Assembly (NCBI GenBank): GCA_040081555.1
Contig: JBEBGG010000003.1
Span: 5,031 to 69,030, forward strand
Reading direction: 5' to 3'
Origin: CADEEX01 sp040081555
GTDB lineage: Bacteria; Acidobacteriota; Vicinamibacteria; Vicinamibacterales; CAVVIG01
Length of the DNA stretch: 64,000 bases
Shown here piece after piece: positions 29,085 through 38,551 of the stretch (position 1 is the first letter of the stretch; each line of letters starts with the position of its first letter). The notes under the pieces are model-generated. The model did not search any database. It was not told the origin of the DNA and worked only from the letters and a program-made list of their open reading frames with translations. Position numbers and translations under genes: made by a program.

Positions 29085-29090
29085 AGTATA
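29085..29090 (-). promoter_or_regulatory. TATACT -10 element, leaderless layout
   Basis: On the minus strand TATACT stands 7 bases before ATG 29077, with no SD. Confidence 0.45.
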
Positions 29091-29135
29091 GCGCTCACGG
29101 TCCTGAGCCGTTGCCGTGGGACGACGCGTCCGGCT

Positions 29136-30374
29136 TCAGCCGGGCGTGGTGAAATGGCCAGACGCCGGAACGGCAGCGAGCACACCGACTGTGGCCACGG
29201 CCGCAATTGCAGCGCCGGCCAGAAACGTCGCCGAGGGGCCCAACGCGCTCCACAGCGAACCGGCGACGACGCTGGCCAGCAGCAACGCGACACCGCTCAC
29301 CAGGTTGAATAATCCGAAGCCGGTGCCGAGCAAGGCCTTGGGCACCGTCTCCGCAACGAGCTTCGACAGTAGGCCCTGCGTGAACGCCATGTGCAGCCCC
29401 CACAGTGCCGCGCCGGCAAACACCACGGGCGCCGAAGTGGCCGCCGCAAGCACCACGTCTGCCGCGACAAGCAGTACGAGTCCGACGCAGAGCAGCGTGC
29501 GCGGGCTCATGCGGTCGGCTGCGGCGCCGGCCGGATACGCCGCGCCCGCGTAGAGCACGTTCATCACAATCATCACCAACGGCACGTAGGTGAGGGCGAG
29601 CCCGACGTTCTGCGCACGCAGCACGAGAAACGCCTCACTGAAACGCGCGAGCGTGAACAGACCGCCAAGCAGGACCACTAGCCAGTAGGCCCGCGGCAAA
29701 CGCCTCGCGTCGGCCATGGTCAGCGGCGTCCTCACCGGACGGCCGCCCGGCGCGTGCTCCGGCTCCCGGATATAGAACACCAGCAACGCGACACAGATGA
29801 ACGCCGGCACCGCGCCAATCCACATGACGGTTCGGATGTCGTTGGCCAGCCAGACCATCAGGCCCACGGCGAGCAGGGGTCCGGTGAAGGCTCCCACCGA
29901 ATCGAGTCCCTGCCGCAGACCGTAGGCAGCGCCTCGCAACGCCTGAGGCGTCAGTTCGGCGACCAGCGCGTCACGTGGGGCGCCGCGGATGCCTTTACCG
30001 ACCCGATCAATGGCCCGCGCCGCAAAGACCCACGCCACGGAGTTGGCCAGAGGGAACACCGGCTTGGTGAAGGCCGCGAGACCATAACCGAGCACCATCA
30101 GCGGCTTGCGCTTGCCGAGATAGTCACTCAGCGCGCCGGAGAACACCTTCACGATTGCGGCGGTGGCCTCCGCGACGCCTTCGACGATGCCCACCGTGAC
30201 CATCGACGCGCCGAGGCCCGTCACCATGAAGACCGGCAACAGGCTGTGAATCAGCTCGGACGACATGTCCATGAACAGTGAGCCAAAGCCTAGAACCCAG
30301 ATGCTCGCGGGCACCTGGCGCCAGGGTGCTACAGGGGCCATGGTGCCAGAGGTGTGTGGTCTCGTCTCCGTCAT
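29136..30374 (-). CDS. major facilitator superfamily transporter
   Basis: A 412-residue protein with twelve predicted membrane helices. The MFS loop 2-3 motif is visible as GALSDYLGKRKPLMVLGY, and RAIDRVGKGIRGAPRDALVAE follows helix 4, a pattern seen in the MFS branch often annotated as fosmidomycin- or tetracycline-type exporters. ATG 30374 (METRPHTSG region) is chosen, 11 bases after the cytochrome stop; a longer frame would run inside that gene. Substrate unknown. It is probably co-transcribed with the upstream cytochrome c' gene. Confidence 0.85.
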   Translation of the reverse strand: MTETRPHTSGTMAPVAPWRQVPASIWVLGFGSLFMDMSSELIHSLLPVFMVTGLGASMVTVGIVEGVAEATAAIVKVFSGALSDYLGKRKPLMVLGYGLAAFTKPVFPLANSVAWVFAARAIDRVGKGIRGAPRDALVAELTPQALRGAAYGLRQGLDSVGAFTGPLLAVGLMVWLANDIRTVMWIGAVPAFICVALLVFYIREPEHAPGGRPVRTPLTMADARRLPRAYWLVVLLGGLFTLARFSEAFLVLRAQNVGLALTYVPLVMIVMNVLYAGAAYPAGAAADRMSPRTLLCVGLVLLVAADVVLAAATSAPVVFAGAALWGLHMAFTQGLLSKLVAETVPKALLGTGFGLFNLVSGVALLLASVVAGSLWSALGPSATFLAGAAIAAVATVGVLAAVPASGHFTTPG

Positions 30375-30385
30375 GTTCAGCTCAC

Positions 30386-30817
30386 CTATTTCTGACTCGT
30401 CGTCGTCCCCGGCCGGCGCCGGTAGTTGGGACGGTAGTGCATGTGACAGGTCGTGCACGACTGATAGAGCGGCTCGTTCAACGCGTCCAGTGCCGCGAGA
30501 TCCTTGTTCTTGGCGGCACGAAACGCCGCGGCCCCGGCCTCACGCATCAACTTGGCGTCCGCCAGCCAGCGATCCTGGTCGCGCGCGTACCCGGGCATCG
30601 CCAGCAGATTGGCCGACTCGGCAAGCATCAGGGCCTTGGCCTGGAGCTCGCCCCACTCCACCTCCGTGGTCGGCGTGCGTGACGTGATGTAGAAGACGGC
30701 GTCCGACGAGGGGTAGATGACCTTCACCATCAGGTCGCTCACCGTGCCGACACTCTGTGCGGCAAGCGACACCGCGAGCACGGCTGGCGCAAGGCAGGCG
30801 AGGAGCACAGGACGCAT
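30386..30817 (-). CDS. cytochrome c'-like periplasmic protein
   Basis: A 143-residue protein. The signal peptide ends near SLAAQ. The mature protein is helical with one C-terminal haem motif CTTCH (121-125), as in cytochrome c' proteins, and a WADAKLMREAG-like helix. A good SD (GGGAGGA) precedes ATG 30817. It is a paralogue of the lipoprotein cytochrome at 15083-15607. The MFS gene follows 11 bases downstream. Confidence 0.8.
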   Translation of the reverse strand: MRPVLLACLAPAVLAVSLAAQSVGTVSDLMVKVIYPSSDAVFYITSRTPTTEVEWGELQAKALMLAESANLLAMPGYARDQDRWLADAKLMREAGAAAFRAAKNKDLAALDALNEPLYQSCTTCHMHYRPNYRRRPGTTTSQK

Positions 30818-30828
30818 CTATTCCTCCC

Positions 30829-32025
30829 TCAGTCCGGCGGAAGCCGGGTGGCAGGCCCGGCCGGGCCCGTCTGGTGCAGCAGCCGCTCGACCTTTGCCAT
30901 CACGGTCGGCCACCGATACTCGCGCTCGACATAAGCGAGCCCCTGACGCCCCATCTGCGCAGCGGCCCCGGGCTCCGCCAGCAGGTACTCCACGCCGCGC
31001 GCAAACTCATCGTAGTTGTTGTAGTACAGCGCCCCGTTGGCGCGGCGCGCCTGCCCCTTGAGCACACGGCAGTGTCCGTTCACAATCGCCGGCCTCGCGT
31101 GATTCCACGCCTCGAGCAGGACCAGACTCAGGCTCTCGAGACGCGACGGCACGACCAGTAGGGCCGCATTCGCCAGGAGGGTGGCGCGCACCTCTTCGTT
31201 CACGAACCCCAACAGGCGCACCCGCGGGTGAGAGGGGATTGGCATGTTGACCGGACCCGCCATCACCAACTGCACACCATCGTCGTGCTCACCCGCATAG
31301 CGGATGAAATGGTGCAACAGCGATTCACACCCTTTGTTAGGGTCAATCCGGCCGAGATACAGAAGGAAAGGTGCACGTACACCGAGGGACTCGAGCGAGA
31401 CCGATGGGACGGCGGGCGCTTGGTCGAGGCCCGAGCCGATGATGCAGCTGGGCGGCGGTGCCACCGACAAGCGACGCTCAACCAGCTCCTGCTCCTCCGG
31501 CGTGAGAAACACATAGCCTTTGGCGCGGTCGAGAAACGGGCCGACAATCTCCATGCGGATCAGGGGATCTTCTTCAGCGGTCGGGACGAGAATGGCGCGG
31601 TCGGCCACGTGCGGCAAACCAAAATAGACCTCCGCGTAACGGAACGCCCAGAAGAGCACGCGGTCGAACTCGCCGCCGTGCGATCGCAGGTAATCGACCA
31701 GCGCCGGCGTCTCTGGACCGTTCTCGCGAAACCATTCTTCCTGATCCGCCGCGCTCGCAGTCCCGCTGAAGGCGATCTCGCTGATGTCATGAAAGCGGTG
31801 CAGCGAGCGTTGGCGCACGACCGGGAAGCGGTGCACCCGGACGCCGTTGAGGGTCGACTCCCCCGCCGGGTACTCGTTGCGCCACGTGATGTGATCGCGC
31901 GCGCAGGTGGTCAGCACCGTGACCTCATGCGACTGCGCCAACCGTTCCGCGATGTGACGACAGTGCGCTTCCGACCCGCCGGCAAAATCGACGCCGTAGC
32001 GATGGACCACGCAGGCGAGCTTCAA
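30829..32025 (-). CDS. glycosyltransferase family 4
   Basis: A 398-residue GT-B enzyme. The N-terminal half opens CVVHRYGVDFAGGSEAH with the nucleotide-sugar loop typical of GT4. The C-terminal half has FLLYLGRIDPNKGCE and the donor-binding E-x7-E region in ESLSLVLLEA. It probably adds a hexose to a surface glycan. The start overlaps the upstream gene stop by 4 bases (ATGA), so the two are coupled. Confidence 0.85.
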   Translation of the reverse strand: MKLACVVHRYGVDFAGGSEAHCRHIAERLAQSHEVTVLTTCARDHITWRNEYPAGESTLNGVRVHRFPVVRQRSLHRFHDISEIAFSGTASAADQEEWFRENGPETPALVDYLRSHGGEFDRVLFWAFRYAEVYFGLPHVADRAILVPTAEEDPLIRMEIVGPFLDRAKGYVFLTPEEQELVERRLSVAPPPSCIIGSGLDQAPAVPSVSLESLGVRAPFLLYLGRIDPNKGCESLLHHFIRYAGEHDDGVQLVMAGPVNMPIPSHPRVRLLGFVNEEVRATLLANAALLVVPSRLESLSLVLLEAWNHARPAIVNGHCRVLKGQARRANGALYYNNYDEFARGVEYLLAEPGAAAQMGRQGLAYVEREYRWPTVMAKVERLLHQTGPAGPATRLPPD

Positions 32026-32510
32026 TCGGAACTCTGGTCCCGGCGTTCAGCGCCAGACGTCCGGCCCTCGACGACCTGGCGCAGCTTGGCATTCTCGATG
32101 GCCAGTTCCTCGATGCAGGCAAACAGCACCTGATTGACGCGCCGCTGGGTGCGGAAATTCTCGAGGCTGTACTCCCACAGCCAGCGAAACATCGGTAACA
32201 GCAGGCGCCGCTTGATGAAGATGAGCAAGGCACCGACGCCGGGGCGGTGACTGGCCCAGCGCAGATGCAGGTTGAGCTTCCAGTCCCCTTCGCCTTCGAG
32301 GACGTCCGGCAGAAGCAGCGCGTCGTGGTCGCGCGCATCGAGCGCCCGGCGCAGCAACACATCGACCTTGTCGTAGACATCCGCGTCGCGATAATCCGAC
32401 GCGCCGCCGCGCGCCAGCAGACGCTTGCGGCGCGCCCGGCGGACATCGTCTTCAAGTTCCGACATCAGACGATCGATGTCGAGAGGAGCTGGCGAAGGAT
32501 CCGCTGTCAT
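32022..32510 (-). CDS. unrecognised protein coupled to GT4
   Basis: A 162-residue protein with no signal peptide. It is highly charged at the start (ELEDDVRRARRKRLLARGG). A hydrophobic, possibly amphipathic helix follows at about 92-112 (GALLIFIKRRLLLPMFRWLW), then a predicted coiled coil (VNQVLFACIEELAIENAKLRQVVE). Similar small proteins often precede rhamnosyl- or mannosyltransferase genes in polysaccharide clusters. TAACAT lies 9 bases before ATG 32510 on the minus strand. Confidence 0.55.
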   Translation of the reverse strand: MTADPSPAPLDIDRLMSELEDDVRRARRKRLLARGGASDYRDADVYDKVDVLLRRALDARDHDALLLPDVLEGEGDWKLNLHLRWASHRPGVGALLIFIKRRLLLPMFRWLWEYSLENFRTQRRVNQVLFACIEELAIENAKLRQVVEGRTSGAERRDQSSD

Positions 32511-32705
32511 CGACCGGTCATGTTACTTCGTGGTGGCCTTGAACGGGCTGCACACCGATTCGCACAGAGCCCAGGAACCAGCGTGCATTCTAGTAGATAG
32601 CTGCGCGCCGCTGCGCACTCCGCTGAAGTTCTCCCCGCAGGGGCCGATTCCGCCGGTGGCGCTCCAGCGCTCGACAAGCGCCTATGTCCCGCGGAGGAAC
32701 CTGTA
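32511..32705. other. divergent intergenic region
   Basis: About 195 bases between the divergent unknown gene and the EAL-HDOD gene. A clear SD (CGGAGGA, 32692-32698) precedes the GTG at 32706. No other element is certain. Confidence 0.45.
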
Positions 32706-33947
32706 GTGGCCTTCGGTCTCGATTCACGCAAAGCCGTCACCGTCGCGCGACAGCCCATTCTCGACACGACCAGCCAGATCTTCGGCTACGAGCTGCTCTA
32801 CCGCGGCCAGCAGGAGGCGTCGGCGGCCAGCGCCGATGACCTGACCCGCGCCCGCGTCCTGAGCGACGCCGTGCTCGGCGTTGGACTGGACGCGCTGACC
32901 AGTGGCCTGCGGGCGTTTGTGAACCTCAGCCACCACCTGCTGCTCGATGGTGCCGGGTCGCTGCTGCCACCAGACAAGACCGTCCTCCAGCTCCACAACG
33001 AAATGCCAGTCGACCCCGCGGTCATCGAGACCTGCCAGCGGATGCAGGCCGAAGGCTACGCCTTGGCCCTCGATGGCTTTCGCCCCAACGGCCCGACCGA
33101 AGCACTCCTGCCGTATGTGCAGTTTGTCAAAGTCGACACCCAGAAGGTGTCGACCGGCGAGATGCGCATGACGGCCATGCGCCTGCGCCCGCGACCCATC
33201 AAGTTGATCGCCGAGGGCGTTGAGACGGCGCAGACCGCCGAGATCGCCCGTGCCTGCGGCTACCACTACTTCCAGGGCTTCTACTTCTGCAAGCCGACGA
33301 CATTTGCGCGCTCGCCACTGCCGGCGCGCCGGCTCGCGTACATGAACCTCCTGACCGCGATCAACCGGCCGAACCTGAGTCTCGAGGAGGTCGAGAACCT
33401 GGTCAAGCACGACGTCTCGCTCAGCTATCGCGTGTTGCGGTCGGTGAACTCCGCCGCGTTTGGACTGCAGCAGGAGGTGACCTCCATTCGCCGGGCGCTC
33501 GTGCTGCTCGGCGTCCATCAAATCCGCAAGTGGGCGTCGGTGTGGACCCTGGCCGGCCTCAGCGACGGCGGCACGCCGGAAGCCGTGTCGGTGGCCCTGG
33601 TGCGCGCGCGTTGCTGCGAGATGATCGGCGAGCAGACGCGCAATCCCGACGCCGGCGCCTTCTTCCTGCTGGGTCTCTGTTCGCTGCTCGACGTCATCCT
33701 CCAGCGGCCGATGGCCGACGCGCTCGCCGACATGCCGCTGCCAGCGCCGGTCAGGGACGCCATTCTCGGCAAGCACAACCAGGCCCGCGTCGTGCTCGAC
33801 ACGATCACCGCCTACGAACAAGGACTCTGGGACCCGGCCAGCACCGGTGCCGCCACGCTCGGCCTCGACGCCGACGCGCTCCCCCTCATCTACGCCGACG
33901 CGCTCTGCTGGGCGCGCGAGCTCTCGCGGCAGTCACAGGCCGCCTAA
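32706..33947 (+). CDS. EAL-HDOD signalling protein with degenerate EAL domain
   Basis: A 413-residue protein of the YuxH-type EAL-HDOD family. The EAL half has FGYELLYRG where an active phosphodiesterase would have the ExLLR motif, and LALDGFRPN in place of DDFG; together these argue against c-di-GMP hydrolysis. GVETAQTAEIARACGYHYFQGFYF is the conserved later EAL part. The HDOD half spans about residues 215-405 (LSYRVLRSVNSAAFG, IRRALVLLGVHQIRKW). Likely a regulatory scaffold. GTG 32706 follows a good SD. The HD-GYP gene starts 6 bases after the stop. Confidence 0.85.
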   Translation: MAFGLDSRKAVTVARQPILDTTSQIFGYELLYRGQQEASAASADDLTRARVLSDAVLGVGLDALTSGLRAFVNLSHHLLLDGAGSLLPPDKTVLQLHNEMPVDPAVIETCQRMQAEGYALALDGFRPNGPTEALLPYVQFVKVDTQKVSTGEMRMTAMRLRPRPIKLIAEGVETAQTAEIARACGYHYFQGFYFCKPTTFARSPLPARRLAYMNLLTAINRPNLSLEEVENLVKHDVSLSYRVLRSVNSAAFGLQQEVTSIRRALVLLGVHQIRKWASVWTLAGLSDGGTPEAVSVALVRARCCEMIGEQTRNPDAGAFFLLGLCSLLDVILQRPMADALADMPLPAPVRDAILGKHNQARVVLDTITAYEQGLWDPASTGAATLGLDADALPLIYADALCWARELSRQSQAA

Positions 33948-33953
33948 CGCGTC

Positions 33954-35408
33954 ATGCCCGCCCCGCGTCCAACAGCCGACAGGCCGGCCACGATCGCCCT
34001 CGGTGACATCCTCACCGGGCTGTCGCATGCGCTCGACATCACGGAAGGCCAGGAGCGCGGCCACACGGCACGGGCGTGCCTCATCGGCGTGCGCCTGGCT
34101 GCAATCATCGGGTTATCAGACCTGGAACAGCGCGACCTGTTCTATGCGCTCCTCATCAAGGACGCCGGCGGCTCCAGCAACTCGTCGCACCTCTACCAGC
34201 TCTTCTCGCAGGGCACCGCGCCTCGCGAGATGAACCTCCGCGACTGGCGCAGCCTGGTGCGTGAGTCGGGTTACGCACGCGAGTATGCCGGCATCGGCGG
34301 TTCGATCTGGGAACGCCTCGCGCACGTCGGACACCTCTCGAAGGCGGGCCGTGCAGAACGACGCTCGCTGTTCCGCATTCGCTCCAGCCGCGGCGCGCGC
34401 ATGGCGATCGGGCTCGGACTCTCGGAGGCCTCGGCCACGGCCATCCGCTCGATGGACGAACATTGGGACGGCGGCGGCGATCCACAGGGACTACGCGGTG
34501 AGGAGATTCCGCTGCTGGCCCGCATCATTGGCCTCTCGCAGGTCGCTGAGGTCTTTGCGCACACACAAAGTCAGGATGCCGCGCTGGCGGTCGTCGAGCG
34601 GCGCAGCGGCCGCTGGTTCGACCCTGCGCTGGTCACGGCATTCCGCACGCTCGTTGGCGACGCCGCGTTCTGGACCTCGCTCCGGCAGGAGTCGGTGGAC
34701 GAGTTGGTGAAAGCCGTCGAGCCCGCGCAAGTGCGCATCGTCGCCGACGAGGCCCGCCTCGATCAGATCGCCGACGCCTTCGCCTCGCTCATCGACGCCA
34801 AGTCGCCCTACACGAGCGACCACTCACGGCGTGTGGCGCACCTGGCGGTCGTAATCGGCGAGCGTCTCGGATTCACCGTGCCGGAGCTGACGCGGCTCCG
34901 CCGTGCGGCGCTCCTCCATGACATCGGCAAACTCGGTGTTCCAAGTCGTGTGCTCGAAAAGCCCGGCGCCCTGACGCCAGACGAGTGGGACCTCATCAGG
35001 TTGCATCCCGCGCACACGCTCCAGATTCTGCAGGCGGTGCCGGGCTTCAGCGATTTCGCGTTCGACGCCGCCTGCCACCACGAAAAACTGGATGGCAGCG
35101 GCTATTACCACGGCTACACCGGCGACCAACTGAGTCAGACCGCCCGCGCACTCACGGTGGCGGACATGGCCGATGCGCTGCTGACGGATCGGCCATACCG
35201 TCAGGCGCTCGAACCCTTCGACGCGCTACGCATTCTGCATGGTGACTGCATCGCGGGCCAACTGTGCCCGGACAGTGTCGACGCGTTCACCGATTACGTC
35301 GCCGAACGATTGACCGCCGCCGAAGTTCAGCCGCCGGTTGAATTCGATGACGACCTCGATCACGAACCCGATCACCACACAGACGATCTGACGACGCGCC
35401 TGCAGTAA
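33954..35408 (+). CDS. tandem HD-GYP protein, first domain degenerate
   Basis: A 484-residue protein. The second domain is canonical: HD at 322-323 in LLHDIGKLGVP and HH at 375-376 in HHEKLDGSGYYHGY (GYP becomes GYY). The first domain (about 15-235) keeps the shape of the family (ERGHTARACLIGVRLA, GEEIPLLARIIGLSQVAEV, WFDPALV). However, it has lost the HD pair (LIKDAGGS) and the HH site (MDEHWDGGGDP). HD-GYP enzymes hydrolyse c-di-GMP or cGAMP. The tight spacing with the EAL-HDOD gene implies a joint signalling output. Confidence 0.87.
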   Translation: MPAPRPTADRPATIALGDILTGLSHALDITEGQERGHTARACLIGVRLAAIIGLSDLEQRDLFYALLIKDAGGSSNSSHLYQLFSQGTAPREMNLRDWRSLVRESGYAREYAGIGGSIWERLAHVGHLSKAGRAERRSLFRIRSSRGARMAIGLGLSEASATAIRSMDEHWDGGGDPQGLRGEEIPLLARIIGLSQVAEVFAHTQSQDAALAVVERRSGRWFDPALVTAFRTLVGDAAFWTSLRQESVDELVKAVEPAQVRIVADEARLDQIADAFASLIDAKSPYTSDHSRRVAHLAVVIGERLGFTVPELTRLRRAALLHDIGKLGVPSRVLEKPGALTPDEWDLIRLHPAHTLQILQAVPGFSDFAFDAACHHEKLDGSGYYHGYTGDQLSQTARALTVADMADALLTDRPYRQALEPFDALRILHGDCIAGQLCPDSVDAFTDYVAERLTAAEVQPPVEFDDDLDHEPDHHTDDLTTRLQ

Positions 35409-35419
35409 TCGAAAGCGCG

Positions 35420-36292
35420 TCACGGTCGACCGAGCAGTTCCAGCACCGAGAGCGAATCGACCCGCGCACCAGCCACGGTGACGGCCCAATGCAGATGCGG
35501 CCCAGTCACTCGTCCCGTGGCACCGACCAGTCCGAGCTGTTGACCAGCGTCCGCCTCGTCGCCTTCTTTCACGTCGAGCCGAGACAAGTGCGCCAGCAGC
35601 GAGAAGACTCCCAAGCCGTGGTCGATGATGACGGTGTTGCCGGTGAAGTAGAGCTCGCGGGCACACACCACGCGCCCGCGGTTGGGAGCCTGGATCGGCG
35701 TGCCTGACGGGCTGAGGAAATCCGTCCCTGCGTGTGGACTGCGACGCGCACCGTTGTAGACGCTGCGGGTGCCGAATCGGCTGTTGGCGGCTTGCGGTAC
35801 CGGCCTGACAAAGGGGGCCGCCCAGAGGCGCACGGGAGCGGACTGCGCGAACACCTCACGCGTGAAGGCCTGTTCGCGGGTGATGCGCGCCAGCACGTCT
35901 GGCGGCGGGTTGACGAAATCCGGTGCGACGCTCAGGGTGCGCGTGGGAAACACGCGCCGCGCAATCGTCAACGTGTGCGTGGCCCGGCGCACGTCTGCGC
36001 CGTCAATCGCTTGCACATTGGCGACAAACGCACCAGGGCGCTGCTCCAGGTCGATGCCGACGAGCACCTGCCACCGACTCCCGCCGAGCGGATATCCGGC
36101 CACGGTGCGGCCAAACACCGTGACGCGCACCTCGGTCACTGGCGGCGGCACATCGAGCGTGAACACCACCAGCTCACCCGGCGTGAAGCTCCGAGCCTTC
36201 ACGTCCACACCGAACGGTGCGTCAGCCGAACGGACAGCGAGCGGCACCAGCACGCAACACAGCAGGACGAGCAGAACACGACGAGCCGTCAC
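35420..36292 (-). CDS. M23-family (LytM) metallopeptidase
   Basis: A 290-residue exported protein. The N-terminal signal peptide is followed by a beta-rich domain, then the LytM zinc peptidase domain. Zinc ligands are visible in HAGTDF (His and Asp) and in GPHLHWAV (the HxH pair); the LAHLSRLDVKEGD segment is the usual active-site strand. It probably cleaves peptidoglycan cross-bridges. The start is GTG at 36292. Divergent from the DUF4159 gene by 40 bases. Confidence 0.87.
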   Translation of the reverse strand: MTARRVLLVLLCCVLVPLAVRSADAPFGVDVKARSFTPGELVVFTLDVPPPVTEVRVTVFGRTVAGYPLGGSRWQVLVGIDLEQRPGAFVANVQAIDGADVRRATHTLTIARRVFPTRTLSVAPDFVNPPPDVLARITREQAFTREVFAQSAPVRLWAAPFVRPVPQAANSRFGTRSVYNGARRSPHAGTDFLSPSGTPIQAPNRGRVVCARELYFTGNTVIIDHGLGVFSLLAHLSRLDVKEGDEADAGQQLGLVGATGRVTGPHLHWAVTVAGARVDSLSVLELLGRP

Positions 36293-36320
36293 GCCGCGTA
36301 TTGTCCCTCCGTTTTCGACC

Positions 36321-36326
36321 TACACT
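36321..36326 (+). promoter_or_regulatory. TACACT -10 element, leaderless layout
   Basis: TACACT stands exactly 6 bases before ATG 36333, with no SD. Confidence 0.45.
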
Positions 36327-36332
36327 TGGCGC

Positions 36333-37151
36333 ATGCGCGTCGGTCGCATTACGGCGGTCGGAATCGGGGTGCTGCTGGCCGCCTCCCTCGCGGCGGCCCA
36401 GTTTGGCCGCAGTCGCGGTGGCGTTGGCCGGCGTGCGGCGTTTGCAAAATCTGAAGACTTCGACGGCGGCTTCCAGTTCTGCCGCCTGGTGGTGCGTGAA
36501 TCACGCCAGGGTGATGGTGCCGGCTGGAACGTCGACTACCCGCGCGCTGACATCAACCTCTCGATTCGGCTGTCCGAGCTGACCAAGACCTCCGTCAGCA
36601 TGGATGAGGCCAGGGAACCGAAGATCCTCCTCGTCAACCTCGGCGCGCCCGAGCTGTTTCATTGCGGCTTCGTGATGTTGACCGAGCCCGGCGCCGCCTA
36701 CTTCACGCCTGAGGAGGCCGCGAACCTCAAGAAGTATCTGCTGCAGGGTGGCTTTCTGTGGGCCGACGATTTCTGGGGCGAGTACGCCTGGGACTTCTTC
36801 GAGAACCAGATCCGCCAGGCGCTCCCGTCAACGACGTATCCGATTGTCGATCTACCCCGCACGCATCCGATCTTCATGCAGACACTCAACGCCACGCAGG
36901 TGCCGCAGATTCCCGGCATCGGCTACTGGGATGGCGGCGGCCGCACCTGGGAACGCAGCCGGCGGGAGAACCAGGCCCATTTCCGCGCCATCAACGACGC
37001 ACATGGCCGAATCATGGTGCTGTTCACGCACGATACCGACTTTGGCGATGCCTACGAACGCGAATCGGAGAACCCCGAGTACTTCATGAAGTTCTCCGTG
37101 CCCGGCTATGCGTTTGGCATCAACGTCATCACCTACGCGATGACCCACTGA
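36333..37151 (+). CDS. DUF4159 exported protein
   Basis: A 272-residue protein with a signal peptide ending near LAAAQ. NVDYPRADINLSIRLSELT and the GGFLWADDFWG / GKIMVLFTHDTDFGDA-like segments match DUF4159, a family resembling a class I glutamine-amidotransferase-like fold. Members often accompany MoxR/BatA-type operons, but no such partners are adjacent here. ATG 36333 is supported by the -10 spacing. The function is unknown. Confidence 0.75.
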   Translation: MRVGRITAVGIGVLLAASLAAAQFGRSRGGVGRRAAFAKSEDFDGGFQFCRLVVRESRQGDGAGWNVDYPRADINLSIRLSELTKTSVSMDEAREPKILLVNLGAPELFHCGFVMLTEPGAAYFTPEEAANLKKYLLQGGFLWADDFWGEYAWDFFENQIRQALPSTTYPIVDLPRTHPIFMQTLNATQVPQIPGIGYWDGGGRTWERSRRENQAHFRAINDAHGRIMVLFTHDTDFGDAYERESENPEYFMKFSVPGYAFGINVITYAMTH

Positions 37152-37166
37152 CGTGAGGCACTCCTA

Positions 37167-38528
37167 GTGGCTGGCGTCAGCCGGACCGTCAACGCCGCCG
37201 CGCTCTGGGTGACGGCGTGTCTTGCACTGGTCTACCTCCCCGACATCGGACGCGGCTTCATCAAGGACGACTACGGCTGGATCGCCTCGAGCCATGTGAC
37301 GGACCTCCACTCGCTGTGGCGAATGTTCACCACAACGCCGATGGGGTTCTATCGTCCGCTGGTCTCGCTATCGTTTGGCCTCAACGAGGTCGTCGCCACG
37401 GGTCCCTTCACCTATGCGCTCACGAACCTGCTGCTGGTCGTCGCCATTGCCACCAGCATCTGGCGACTGGGCCAGCGTCTGGGCCTTCCCTCGGCCGCGG
37501 CGCTCTTCTCAGCGGCCGTGTGGGCGTTCAACATGCACGGCATCAACATGTCCGTGCTGTGGATCAGCGGCCGCACCTCGCTGCTCGGCACGTTGTTCGC
37601 GGTCCTGGCCGGACTCGCCTTCACGGCGTCACGACCGCTGCTGACCGGCCTGCTCACGCTGGCCGCGCTCTTGAGCAAAGAAGAACCGTTGCTCCTCCCC
37701 CTGGTGTTCGCTCTCTGGACGCTGATTGACACGCGCCGCCTGACGTTACTCGGCGGACAGCCAGCCCCACGCCTCCGGTCGCTCTGGCCGGCGGTGGCCG
37801 CGGTCGTGATCTATCTGGCGATGCGTTCGCAGACGGCTGCGCTCACCCCCGCCAACGCACCGGACTTCTATCGCCTCAGCGCCGCCGCCATCGGTGGCAA
37901 CATGATCCAATACCTCGATCGGTCACTGACCTTCCCCGCCGCCCTGCTGCTACTCGGGTCCCTCGGGATCACGCGGCCCCTCTTCGCACTGACGGCGACA
38001 GAGCGCGGAGTGCTCATGAAGGGTCTGGCGTGGCTGGTGCTCGGATTCGGCCTCACCATCATGCTGCCAGTCCGATCGAGCCTCTACGTGCTGCTGCCAT
38101 CGGTCGGCTCGGCGCTGGCGGCGGGTGCCGTAGGCGCCGCGCTCTGGCGCAGCATGAAGCAGCCACGCCTCGCGCGCTGGGCTCTCGTCATGCTTCCGCT
38201 GGCACTGTGGCCGGTCTACCACTCCCGCAACGCGCGCATCCGGAACGAGGCCGTGCTCGCCAGCCACACGCTGACGACGATCGGCGAGACAGTCCGCCGT
38301 TCGCACCCGTCCAGCATCGTCATCATCTCCACACCCTCTGATCGCCCCTCGATCGCCGACGCGTTTGCCGAGGCACTGCCGATCGCGCTCACACTGTTTG
38401 TCCCTGAAGCCGCCGCAACCACGGTGACCGTTCGAACACACGGGAACGACACTCGACCGGGCGATGCGGTCTACGTCGTCAACGAAACCCGGTTGCAGCC
38501 CTTCGAAACGCCCGTAACCGTGAAGTAA
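37167..38528 (+). CDS. polytopic membrane protein, GT-C-like
   Basis: A 453-residue protein with about ten hydrophobic helices. GFIKDDYGW in the first periplasmic loop is the acidic pair expected of GT-C (PMT/ArnT-type) lipid-linked sugar transferases, and MGFYRPLVSLSF follows. The C-terminal 75 residues are soluble (IVIISTPSDRPS). The GTG start is preceded by a weak GTGAGG. It is probably a protein- or lipid-mannosyl-type transferase, and precedes the coupled glycosyltransferase operon by 23 bases. Confidence 0.68.
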   Translation: MAGVSRTVNAAALWVTACLALVYLPDIGRGFIKDDYGWIASSHVTDLHSLWRMFTTTPMGFYRPLVSLSFGLNEVVATGPFTYALTNLLLVVAIATSIWRLGQRLGLPSAAALFSAAVWAFNMHGINMSVLWISGRTSLLGTLFAVLAGLAFTASRPLLTGLLTLAALLSKEEPLLLPLVFALWTLIDTRRLTLLGGQPAPRLRSLWPAVAAVVIYLAMRSQTAALTPANAPDFYRLSAAAIGGNMIQYLDRSLTFPAALLLLGSLGITRPLFALTATERGVLMKGLAWLVLGFGLTIMLPVRSSLYVLLPSVGSALAAGAVGAALWRSMKQPRLARWALVMLPLALWPVYHSRNARIRNEAVLASHTLTTIGETVRRSHPSSIVIISTPSDRPSIADAFAEALPIALTLFVPEAAATTVTVRTHGNDTRPGDAVYVVNETRLQPFETPVTVK

Positions 38529-38551
38529 ACTCGTCTGGCCTCCGGCCACTG

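Noticed and set aside
32724..33821. 365-codon frame antisense to the EAL-HDOD gene
   Set aside because: No domain or start signal; it mirrors third-position GC bias of the real gene.
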